Part shown: positions 23,501 through 34,005 of the stretch, one piece after another
Layout of the letters: the number at the start of each line of letters is the position of its first letter
Position numbering within the stretch: position 1 is the stretch's first letter
NCBI GenBank assembly: GCA_004369085.1
Contig: ML210376.1
Location: forward strand, 1-43,586
Direction of reading: 5' to 3'
Source of the DNA: Coprinopsis marcescibilis
Taxonomy: Eukaryota > Basidiomycota > Agaricomycetes > Agaricales > Psathyrellaceae
DNA: 43,586 nucleotides
Notes under the pieces: generated by a model
Database searches by the model: none
Seen by the model: the letters and a program-made list of their open reading frames with translations, nothing else
Told to the model about the DNA's origin: nothing
Made by a program: the position numbers and the translations under genes

Positions 23501-24237
23501 AAGTCGTTGTTAGCGTCAAACCTCCTGCAGGCGTCGTCGCGTCACGATTCTCAGTATACTCCGGCTTCATTCACATATCCAGCCCGGGCGAGAATCATCG
23601 TGTCACGTACCTGGGACTTGCAGCGTTCCTCAAGGACAAGCGCGTTCTCGACGACTACGATGAATGGTCGAAGAAACGTTGCCCGCTGTTGTGGCTGCCA
23701 CCACCGGAGAGGTTCAAACCGGACCAGCAAACTACACATTTGTCGATGGTGACATCCCGGTTCTCATCTTCAGTAAGCTTTGAACCTATGCCCAAGCTTC
23801 GATTCAATGACGGCACCTCCCAGGATGGCATTTGGCTCTCCGCGCCTTCGCGTTGATCTTGTGGAACCCACTATCCACCTCCGCACCACTTGAATCCCCG
23901 ACAACTGCCCAGGTTTACATTCCCCTCAAGGACCAGACCAGGCTCCTTTTCATCAGTTGGGGTCGTTGGAACACTCGTGGAGTATACCTATGTGACACGC
24001 AACACTGCGGTAAGTCCGCTTTCTTCAGCTGTTCTGTAGACACTGAAAGTTTTCAAGGACATGTATGATTCTTATTATACGTTCTCCGTAAATGGGCCAT
24101 TCTTTTCCAACGGAACTGTCATCCCCGCTGGCTTATACCGAATTCTGCTTCGGGCACTCAGGGTAACAGGCAACCCGGAGAGACAAGAGGATTACGAGTC
24201 GTGGCTTAGCCCTGTGATTGGGGTTCCTTTGGTATAG
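20549..24237 (+). pseudogene. Subtilisin-like protease pseudogene (copy 2, duplicate of copy 1)
   Basis: The nucleotide sequence follows copy 1 closely from start to stop, including most introns. Lesions seen directly: the donor after the second exon is AT instead of GT (20902). A one-base insertion near 22144 leads to TAG at 22153-22155. A CAG-to-TAG nonsense codon lies at 22613-22615. A net two-base loss near 23000 shifts the exon after GDDI. About 306 bp spanning the exon 18/19 junction are deleted at about 23287-23292. One-base losses lie near 23668 (GAATGGTCGAAG) and 23892 (CACCACTTGA). Conserved residues have also drifted: GIDYNHP became GVAYYHP, and GTSMATP became GTSTASA. The Asp, His and Ser codons themselves remain. 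The TATA box is mutated. It is unlikely to make an active protease. It could still be transcribed. Confidence 0.93.
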
Positions 24238-24609
24238 ATTTGGGATCAGTGTGCTCGGTGGCCAAGATAAGCATGTATAATAATACGATGAAGAAGCACG
24301 ATCTATAAAGCTGACATTCTCGCACTGCATTTCCACACAGTGAGTCGCCACGACAGAAGACCGCGCACGAGACTCGGTTAATTGCAACACTGATGTTCTA
24401 CACACTTAAGGCTCCGTATTCGCTCTGAGAAGCACAGTGACGCGTGCTGGAAGCCCTCTTGTCCATGGTTCGCACATTCCGAAGTCTATCCAGGACGTTC
24501 CCTCTCCGCACCGGCTACTTCTCGTCTGTTCTGAACCCCACCGTGCGACACGCTTTATAACTGGCTTTCAAGGACAGTCTTTGTTACGAATCTTTCTGAA
24601 GCTCGCGCA
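24238..24609. promoter_or_regulatory. Spacer and promoter of subtilisin copy 3
   Basis: About 370 bp. The first 60 bp resemble the 3' flank of copy 1. TTTATAA at 24554-24560 lies about 50 bp upstream of the copy 3 ATG, matching the TATA-to-ATG spacing of copy 1. The remaining sequence does not resemble the copy 1 promoter, which fits an older duplication of copy 3. Confidence 0.5.
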
Positions 24610-27600
24610 ATGAGGCATATCCTGCGTTGGGCTCTACCAGCCCTTTTAGGGGGGTTTTCGACCTTGGCGGCTGTACCACCACCGTCAGAGGCCATTGAAA
24701 ACGGGTTTTCTAATTTGCCGATAGTTCCCAACCAGTTCATTGTCGAGGTCGACGAGATCGAAACGTTCCACACTAAACGATCTTTTGTGAGGGTACGTGA
24801 TCTTTATCTCTTGACTTTGTTCAGAATTTCTGACGATAGCTGAAGAGGCACGAAGCACTGTATGCAACGCTGGAAGCTCGGGCTGTTGGATTCAGCATCG
24901 ATGCGGAATTCGATCACCCTGGACTCTTCGTTGGTGCGGCACTAACAATCAAGGTGAGCGAGGCTCTTTGTAGACGTTAGGATCTCATTAATGTTCGAGT
25001 AAAGGATAATGAGGTACGCCGTAGTGACTCATGTTTCTTTACAAGTCGATGAAATGTGGGCTTTTCAACTAAGGCTGCAATCAACCTCGCCAGCACCCCA
25101 GGAATTAAAGCTATCCGCCCAGTGATGAAGATACAAGCTCCGAGGTATCCTCCTTTTTGCTTGGATCATCAACGATACTGACACATACATAGTCCAGAAT
25201 TGAATAGGGTCCCAGAAGAGCCAAGCAAGCCTCCTGGCACCCCGCCGCAACACAAGGCAACCGTATGCCCCCCACCAGGCACGTATTACACCGGAATTTG
25301 CTGATTCGTTGCACATAGGGTGTCGACAAACTTCATGCTGAAGGAGTCACTGGAAAGGGGATTAAAATAGGAATGTGAGTATTTATTTCGGTCCAGCTTG
25401 CTAGGGAAAGTGATGCTGAATGATGTCAATCGTAGAATCGATTCTGGTAGGTCGTTGTACGCACTATAGCAACGACAATCATTTTACGCCTTTTAGGCAT
25501 CGACTACAAACATCCCAACCTCGGAGGGGGATTCGGAGAAGGTTTCAAAGTCTTGGGAGGCCATGACTTCGTAGGAGACGATTATAATGGTTAGCTCGTC
25601 ATTTGTGCTGGGACGCAACGTGCTCCATACTGATGATGCGTAGGGACAAACGAAATGCAGCCCGATGATGACCCCACTGACGAGTGTAATGGTGGGTTCC
25701 TTTTCGATTGCCCTTCGAACCAAGTGTGTATTCATGCCATTAACAATTGGTGTTGATAGGTCACGGTTCGCATGTCGCGGTCGGTGTTGCCTCTTTTAGC
25801 ACACGAATAGACCAGACAATTGACTAGGGAACGCGTTTGGGGTATAGGGCATCATCGCTGCGAGTGGTGACAACAAATGGAACGTCACTGGTGTCGCGCC
25901 CGACGCCAGCTTATTTGCTTACAGGGTTTTTGGCTGTTATGGCTACGTGACCGATATCAGTATGTGATCTTCCTTCATCAATGCTCTCTCACAATTCTAA
26001 CGGCTAGCAGCCATCATTGAGGCTCTTCTGAGGGCAGTCAAAGACGGTGTCGATATTATAAACCTTTCCCTCGGCGGGCGAGATGGCTGGACAAGGTCCA
26101 GCGCCAGTGTTGTTTCAAGCAGAATAGCAGCAAACGGGACCGTGGTCGTAATCGCCGCAGGAAATTATGTATGGATGCCAATTCACAACTTGACGTCGAC
26201 TAAGAATCTCTTACTGTCGTCACTCTACTAGGGCTTCAGCGGCGCGTTCTACTCAACAGCTCCCGCAAATGCTATTGACGCCATCTCGGTTGGGAGTGTC
26301 GAAAAGTATGTGAGTCGATAACCACTTGGTCAAGTGTCAGATCTCAGCGTTATACCGTAACAGCACTATTATTCCTCTTCAAACACTCAATGTTATAGGC
26401 GTTGACCACGACCCAATCATCTATTTCTCGTGGCTTCCGTTCAATGTTACAGAGGACATTTCCATCTATCCCCTGACCACCAACACCACTATCGAGGACG
26501 ACGCATGCGAAGAGCTCCCAGACTCAACGCCGGATTTGTCAGATGTGCTAGTTATCGTTCGACGTGGAACGTGTCCCTTCGTGAGTGTGATCTGGTTTCA
26601 AGATGATGGATGTTGTCAACCAGATTTCCGATTCTGTAGCTGGTCAAGGTCGAGAATCTGGTTAAGAAAGGCGCAAAACAAGCCTTATTCTATGAGTGCG
26701 TTAGGTCATCTATGCCTCCCCGTGTATTGAAAGTTAACAAAACAAACAGCAATTATACTAACTTCCTTGGAATATACGTTGGAAACTTCACTGGTGCGCT
26801 CATCCAGGCCGAAGATGGCGAATTCGTGAGTGACCTGTTAGCTCCAAGGCATCGACAGCCTGATAACCAGTGTCCGTGGCTCAGCTTGTCAACCAATATG
26901 CGGCCGGGGTAGATGTAAAGCTTAACTTCCCTCAGGAAGGAGGGGTTATCGAGTATCCCGCACTGGGAGGCGGTCTAATGTCCAATTTCTCGAAGTGAGC
27001 TCGACGATTCTGGATTTTGACCCAATCTAATATATGCCTTATTAGCTATGGCCCTACCAACGACTTTTACTTTAAGCCAGCAATTTCAGCACCCGGCGCA
27101 AACATTCTTTCGACTGTTCCAATCGAGCTCGGAGAATTTGCTATCGTTTCCGGAACATCTATGGCTACTCCTTTCATCGCAGGGAGTGCTGCTTTGGCTC
27201 TCTCGGTCAAGGGTGCCAACCCTGACAATAACCGAGGAATCCGTACGGTACTCGAATCAACGGCACAGTTTGTCAAGGGCAATGATTCGGAAAGCGCACT
27301 TTTCCAAACGGCGATTATGCAAGGAGCCGGCTTAGTGGACGTATACAGAGCTGTACACGCAACCACTCTGGTATCACCAGGAGAGTTGCTTTTAAACGAC
27401 ACAACCCACTTTAACCCTGTGTGAGTTCGAGGTTGGTCAGCTTTTACCTGGTTTTACTCATCACCTTGCATTACAGCCACAAGTTCTTCGTTAACAACAC
27501 TGCAGAGACAGACAAGGAGTACATTCTGAGCCATACCCCCGCTGGTACTGCCATTACCATCAGACCAGTGAGTATTAGTATGGCTGATGGGCTATCTGCA

Positions 27601-28655
27601 ATTGGCTCACATGCTCTCAGGGTACAATTTTCCAATCGAACGGGCCCGTTCCTTTGTCTCCAGCTGCAGCGTCCGTTCAAATATCCCCTGAGGCTTTCAC
27701 TCTCGGACCAAATGAAAGTCAAGAAGTGACAGTCACCTTCACTCAGCCCCAAGATGTGGACCCCAAAACGTTCCCAGTGTATTCAGGCTTCATCATCGTT
27801 GACGATTCCGACCACGCCGTCCATGTTTCTTATATGGGAGCTGCGGCATCGATTAAGGACATCCAGGTCGTTGATAACACCGATTACTTCTTCGGAGAGA
27901 AACTTCCACTGGTCACCAACTCAAGCGGCATTCCCACAAATGACAGCACGAACTACACCTTCATCGGAGAGGACAGGGCGACTTTCTACTGGAGGTATGC
28001 GAGCCTTCACCTTTGAGTTCAAACAAGTGCTCACTTATCATCCAGACAAACCTTTGGCACACCGCTGTTCCGTCTCGACGTCGTCGCGGCCAATATCAGT
28101 CTGCGCACCACCCTCAACCGGCGACAAGAAGACACTATCTCCTCAGATGGCCATGTCTTCACCTTCCCGATAGAGGATGATGCAGCAACCTTTGGGTCGG
28201 TTCAAATCCTTGGAAACTTGATAACGTTGGATTACCTTCCACGTAATAACGAGGTAAGCTCAAAATCGACATGTGCTGGGGACTCGGCTGATGTATACAT
28301 GCGCTAGGATATTTTCGACTACGGATACAACGCCCTCACCTGGGTCCTCCCCAAGTACAACAACGGCACCTGGATGGCTAAAGGCAACTATCGTGTCCTT
28401 CTTCGTGCTCTAAAGGTGACTGGAAACCCGAGCGTTGACGAGGACTATGAGTCCTGGCTCAGCCCAATTATTGGGGTTTATCCGCCGGATCCCTGGCCTC
28501 CTGCTGATGAGGATCCCGAGGATCCTGAAGATCCGGAAACCCCAGAGGAGCCGGAGGAGCCATCAGGGCCTGATGCATTGAACGCGCGAAACGTGAAACC
28601 CGTGCATATTGTGCGCCCAGTTGAGAGAATTGATGTTAGTCTCGCTAAACTATGA
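24610..28655 (+). CDS. Secreted subtilisin-like serine protease, Vpr type (copy 3, intact, acidic tail)
   Basis: Family S8A secreted protease. Exons: 24610-24792, 24840-24953, 25005-25013, 25074-25144, 25193-25262, 25319-25374, 25436-25446, 25497-25589, 25644-25691, 25760-25779, 25848-25959, 26011-26168, 26232-26305, 26364-26580, 26640-26695, 26750-26825, 26885-26994, 27046-27420, 27477-27567, 27621-27994, 28046-28253 and 28308-28655 (2874 nt, 957 aa). All 22 exons match copy 1 in phase, and most in length. A signal peptide ends near residue 21-28 (ALLGGFSTLAAVPP). Triad: Asp170 (IIDSGIDYKHP), His220 (GHGSHVAG, with Ser where copy 1 has Thr) and Ser531 (GTSMATP); oxyanion Asn314 (AAGNY). A PA domain and Fn3-like modules follow. 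A tail of about 55 residues absent from copy 1 begins PPDPWPPADEDPEDPEDPE and ends in a basic segment. The protein is diverged from copy 1 but clearly the same family. NAGNAG-like TAGCAG at the exon 12 acceptor leaves a one-codon ambiguity. Confidence 0.92.
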
Positions 28656-29572
28656 TTGATTGTACCAGAGCGCTTCAAATCACGCGAGTATTTAACCATA
28701 CGAACAATAAATCGTTGTGCTGTCTGTCAGACACTTTCCCGGTGTCTCTGGGAATGCCATTTTCTGAGCCCACTGTGGGCTGGAGGCTTGGAGAATGACT
28801 CTTACCAGACTGTCAGTATATGTACCTTTGACTGGACGTCCGACGCGCGTACGCGATGCGCAACAGGCCACTTAACAACACCAGCTATAGATGGAAGAGA
28901 AAATAATGCAATACAATCAAACAGCACATCGTAATGTATACATGAATGCAATAATGGCACAAATGGGATGGTGACGCTGCAGATACACAAATGGACTGAA
29001 ATGTAACAATCAAGTGGTGGTAGTACCATTGGAAACGGGATATAGGTAAACTGTAGTTAATGTCACAAACAAATGCGAGATCGAACTGATTGATTGGTTA
29101 AACCGGGAAGAGATTGCTTGCAAGTCATCGATAGCATGAAATAGAAAAGTCCGACACAGGAGGAGAGGGAGAAAGGGGTACATTACCCACCGGCCATGTT
29201 TAGACATATCTCGCCGATTGGAAGAGAAATATCACCAATCGACCACCAATCTCAATGATAACAACTTTCCTGTCGGTCCACGAGGTTAGGATCGGCGGGA
29301 TCATGGGACCGGAGGTGGGTGAGAGGAGAGAGAAAGGTTGATATGTAAAAAGGTTGACAGATGGTACAAAGTGACGGAATGAAGAAGTTTTGAAGTAACT
29401 ATAAGGAGGGAGTCGAGAATGGATACAGAACGGTACTGACTGAAAACAAGAGTAGAAAAACAAGCAACTAAATGGACAGTGTTCGTTTGAAGACAGATAA
29501 TCCTACAACAAGTAAGGCCCAAGCAGAAGGTGAAAGAAAGGAGGGGGACGCCACTTCGCTACTCTACACTAT
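28656..29572. other. Convergent 3' region between subtilisin copy 3 and CCR4
   Basis: About 900 bp between two convergent stop codons, probably containing both 3' UTRs and terminators. Only short frames are present (minus 28802-29029, 29010-29207, 29200-29463), and none resembles a family. Read on the minus strand, 29200-29560 is very pyrimidine-rich. Confidence 0.45.
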
Positions 29573-32126
29573 TCACGATGTCGGGTGGTGAACTGGATGA
29601 TGAGGCCGCGGTGCTGTGTCCCGAGGTGGTTTAACGCGAAGCTGGGCACCAAGGCGGATGTGGCTAGAAGAAATCGGGGGTCAGTTATGTAGACAACTCC
29701 AAGTAAAAGGCGAGATACTCACTCGGAAGGGACATGTTGATTCGGGAAACCGACTTGAGTGTCGAAGTAGGATTTCTCCATCGGGGACAGAATCCCATTC
29801 ACAGACAGGTTTCCTGCAGAGTACCAAATGTAGTCGATCTCCCCGCGGTAGCTGGGGGTGAAGTTGGTCCAATGCGTCTCCCCTGGATGGGTGCCTGCGT
29901 CGTATGCGCTCCGCAGGTTCAATCGGTGCTTCATACCATCCGACGTGTACTTCCCATACTTGTGCGACAAGAAGTCGGTGTGATTGCCCTCAAGGATGCC
30001 AGTGGACATGAAGTCGTATACACTTGAATCTGGAGTGGAGTTAAAGTCGCCGCAAATGAGAACAGGAATCTTGGTCCCATCAGAGTAATGTGGGGGTGGT
30101 CGTTCTGGCTGCGAGTCTGAATCACCTAAACTGGGAGTTGCTGATTTCGGTGGACGGGGAGGGTATTTGGCAAACCGACTGGCTGACTTCTCAACTTCAT
30201 CCACCAGAAGAGCTACCTGAACGAGCTTGACGTCACTGTAGGCGGGGTCCCAGTGAACATGGACGTTCGCGACAACGAATCGAGTTCCGGTGTGCTTGTC
30301 TTCGAGAAGGCAGACGACGGCAATATGATCCTTGCCGAGAACGCGGTTGAACATGTCATCCGTCTTCTTGAAATCGGACCTTTGCATTGCAAGGGCACTG
30401 AACTCGATCAGCTGCTTCTCCACAAGCTGGAACCTGAGCAGAGAACGTGTTAGAAGAATTGAGCTGAGCAGGGTAGAAAATACTCACCTATCCGACTTGT
30501 AGAAGATGGCGCAACCATCTACAAGCCGCCGATCAGTTTCGTTCATCGTCTTCGCCCTTGACTTTGGCCAATATGCTCCCTCATAACCCTCTTTCTCTAG
30601 AATGCCCACGAAGTAGTCCTCGTATTGTGCGACATCGATTTCTTGGAGGCAAAGAATGTCGACATCAAACTCCAGTATTTCCTTGGTGATGATGTTCCGC
30701 CTCCAGCCCCACGCTAACGCATAGGTCGGTGTATAACCATACATACGTTCTGTTGCGTACTTCTCGCATAATATGTTGTACGATAGCACACTCAAAGTTT
30801 CTGCATTGGGATCGTTGGCGAGAGACTCCTGTTCCTGTGCGGTGAGCAGGTTCCTCCAGTGCCGGCGTGTCGGTTCGGGTGGGTGGAATTGGTTGTCTCG
30901 GAGATAGACAATGAGTGCAACAGTCCCTTCCTTCTGAACAATATTCTTGAGTGTGTTATCCAACGGGTTCCCTTCAATCCCCAATGTTTGTAGTTGATGT
31001 AGTGTCCCGAACTCCGGTGGGATCGTGACCAGGTGATTGTCGAACACGTACAGTTCCTTCAGCTGGGTGAGCATGCCCAATTCCGGGGGAAGTGTGTGCA
31101 ATTGATTTCCAGAGAGATCGAGAAGCTCTAGATGCCGCAATTTCGCGATCTCCGGAGGTATCGAGGAGAGGTTGTTGTGATTGAGGTAAAGGTTGATGAG
31201 GAAAGTGAAGGAGAATAGGCCAGATGTCGGTGGGAGATTCTTGATGTTGACACCCCCCATATCCAGAGCGTTCCAATTATTCTCTGGGGGTTTGATGGCT
31301 GTTAATCGCGGTGCTTCAGCAACAGGTGCCACTGTAGCGGAAGGGTGATTGAGAGAGCTATTTGGAGAGGGGGAATCAGTCGTCGCGGTGGAATCGGGTG
31401 AGGTTGAGCCGGAGGAGTCTTTGACGGATGCTCCGTTCGCCTTATCCAGAGCTATTGTTGACGAAGCTGCGGATTTGGTATTCGGGTTGGTGATAGGGAT
31501 TGCGGATTTAGGGGCAGCCCGTTGAACAGCCAGAGCGTTTTGCTGCCTTGAACGCTGGTGAGGGGAGCGAGATTGCCGAACCAACTGTGAATAATGTCAG
31601 ATACAACTGAGCACGATAAGGGACCATGAATGAGAATGATTGAAAGTGTTAAGCAAAGGCGTTCAGAAAGGCCAAAATAATGTGGCACATGGGAAATCGA
31701 CACGGAGCGGAGGCGAATAATGAAAAAGGCACTTACCTCGCATTTAAACAACTGCTGCTGCCAATGCGGTGTGATAATCTGACCCGCTGGAGACCCCTGG
31801 CCTAGCATGTGTGGTTGCTGCTGCTGCTGCTGTTGCTGATGAGCATGTCCGTTCGGTGGAGATGGATAATGTGAAAGGGTTGTCTGGTGGTGGTGCATGG
31901 GTGCATGGCTGAGCGGGTGGTGTGCTGGGTGGTGTTGCTGGAGCCCACCGTTTGTATACAACGGATACCCCGACTGCATTGGCAGAACCCCAACACCGAC
32001 AGGTTGAGATCCTGGACCACCGAGGATGGTGTGGTTTACTCCCCCAGTCGCTGTGCGCCAGCCCGACTGGTCATGGTGACTAGGTAGTTTGTGCGCTATT
32101 CCTGGTGATTGCTGAGGATAATACAT
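29573..32126 (-). CDS. CCR4: CCR4 poly(A)-specific deadenylase (LRR and EEP nuclease)
   Basis: Catalytic 3'-5' poly(A) exonuclease of the CCR4-NOT complex; shortens mRNA tails in the cytoplasm. Exons on the minus strand: 31737-32126, 30488-31584, 29723-30433 and 29573-29663 (2289 nt, 762 aa). The N-terminus (about 1-230) is low-complexity: His/Pro-rich with a run of eight Gln, then Ser/Thr/Pro-rich. Leucine-rich repeats occupy about 232-350 (LINLYLNHNNLSSIPPEI, LELLDLSGNQL, LKELYVFDNHL); they are known to bind CAF1 in this family. The endonuclease/exonuclease/phosphatase domain runs from SVLSYNILCEKYA (about 395) to the end. Its catalytic elements are Glu445 (LCLQEID), Asp625 and Asn627 (GDFNSTPDS), and Asp733-His734 (PSDHIRLGAQ). 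The first intron is long for this locus (152 nt). The frame is open upstream to another ATG at 32255; I prefer the start MYYPQQSPG. Confidence 0.93.
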
Positions 32127-33288
32127 GTCATTTGCTGTTCGCCTCGCCGTCAACAATGGGTACGAGGAGGGGACTTTGCTGCCCAGAGGGTAACTGAGAG
32201 CCGAGAACCTGGCTTCAGTATGTGATCTGTCCGCCCTGCTGCTGAATCCTAGCAAGATCTTGGGGATTTGGCGTCGATAACCGGTGTGTAGAACGGCAGT
32301 ATACTATCTCGTCGTCGTTGGTGATGGTGATCAAGAGAGTGGCTTTGTTGTTGGGCACGACGAGCTCGACTGCCGTCGGAGCTGCTATCGTGCGAAGAAT
32401 GATGACTAAGCCTCCTATCTTCGACACAGCGTGTTTTGTTGGCGGCTTTTCGATCGCCTACCTGCTCTGCTCTTTGTTTCTTCTCGATATCTGCCGAAGT
32501 TTTGCTTTGTGTTGGTCTTCAGACATTACAGAACGTTACTTATATGTGCCAAGACCTCGACAGTCTGAACAATCTGGGGTAGTTTGTTGTACTATCTGCT
32601 TCCGAGTCGTCGACGAAGGGGGGTGAAACTTGTCCCAAAGAACATTCAAGACGTTGCCAGCAACCAGACAAGGCGGTGTTGTTGCGATTTTCAGACAGTC
32701 TTGCTATTTGTCGCAGATTTTACGATGTTCACTTCATGATTTGATGCTGGGAAGCGATATTACTAGGTCAAGTACGTTGTTGGTATACGTGGACATTTGC
32801 TGACCTCCGGTTCGTAGTGGTCAGGTTTCGCCCTTTCACTGTTCGAGAGTTCAAGAGTACAAACGAAACATATCCAGACTCTTGTCAAGAGTTGAGTGCT
32901 GAGCAAGAACAAGATTGTGAAATCTGTTACCTTGCTCTACCTTGTTTTCAGGGTTGTAAATACATTCGTTCAAACCCCTTTGAGTTCTATTGACCACTAA
33001 GTCGATGTAATGCAATGCTCAGCGGCGTTAAAGCATTCAGCCTTAGTGCTATCCTACCAACCATGGATTGCCCTGCTTACCGGTCATGTAACAAGACTCC
33101 GTCGGTTTGCAGAGGAAAATATCTTAACAAAGAGTGTCGAGGAGTCAAAATGAATTCGAGACATTGACGGCCGGGCGCTTATCTAGAAAGTTATTGCACT
33201 GCTAGGAACTCGAATGCTGACCTACAGGGTCGCGAAACTAGGTAATACGAAGTAGAAACAAGGGTTACACAACAGGCAGTCCGTCGCA
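32127..33288. other. CCR4 upstream region, no gene seen
   Basis: The first 130 bp are in frame with CCR4 and could be coding if the upstream ATG at 32255 is used. The 309-nt plus-strand frame at 32318-32626 has no family resemblance and lies in the expected CCR4 promoter. From about 32640 to 33288 I see only short frames and no repeat structure. Confidence 0.45.
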
Positions 33289-33623
33289 GCATCAGTAAAA
33301 CGTCATTTTAGTTTCCGGGTTTCTGCTGGTTTTTCGCGGTTTCAAGGTTTCCTGAAACCTATAAACCTCGGAAACCTCGGAAACCTGGAAACCACTTCAC
33401 ACCTAAATGTGTTATTTCCTGCTTTTTGCATACAAACCGTTCAAAATTGATAGGTTTCCTACTGTACCCAAGTCTATACTCCGTAGGCCAAACTCAGTTT
33501 CCGCGAAAATGGACCTAGGTTTCTGAGTCACCAGGTTTCCAGGTTTCTGAAGGTTTCTGAAGGTTTCCCGAAGTTTTCTGGGTCGAGAAACCCGTGGAAA
33601 CTAAAATGCCCGTTTACTGATGC
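33289..33623. mobile_element. MITE-like non-autonomous element with long terminal inverted repeats
   Basis: The arms at 33289-33324 and 33586-33623 are imperfect inverted complements over about 36 bp. Both read GCATCAGTAAA, then CG plus 1-3 bases, then CATTTTAGTTTCC and GGGTTTCT inward, with small indels. The 335-bp interior has no coding capacity. It is crowded with GGTTTC or its complement GAAACC, in tandem short units on both sides, so the whole element could fold into a long hairpin. A target-site duplication is not clear; CAG flanks both ends if the repeat is taken to begin at CATCAG. No transposase is nearby. Whether copies exist elsewhere cannot be seen here. Confidence 0.75.
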
Positions 33624-34005
33624 AGAGTCTCGGTTAAACAACACTTTTCACAAGACCCCTACTTCTCTGGTGTCCAGTTCAAATTACTGCCGAGTCCAAG
33701 CGTAACGCTGCCTTACCGTTGACTTTCTTTCCCGAATTGAACTGCTCTTTTTATACGGTTGACTTGTTGAAGCGATTGTCGACTGTTGCCAAAGCTTTAC
33801 GCAAAGCTTGCGCCGATCCGATGGTACTATTAAGTAGGTAGTATAAATGATAAGAGGGACATTTGAATTTACTACATTTCGGGAATTGTTCAGCCCGGTT
33901 GTACCATACTAGCGTCAACGTACGTCTCGACCCCAAGAGTGTCATGTCTACCTAGGTCCTGGTTCTAGATAAAATCATAAACGACAACAAATGTAAGCCT
34001 TGACA
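33624..34005. other. 3' flank of the TPR gene, no gene seen
   Basis: About 380 bp between the inverted-repeat element and the TPR stop codon. A 65-codon minus-strand frame (33751-33945) has no family resemblance. A perfect short palindrome AAGCTTTACGCAAAGCTT-like sequence lies near 33792-33809, with arms AAGCTTT/AAAGCTT around a four-base spacer. Confidence 0.4.
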
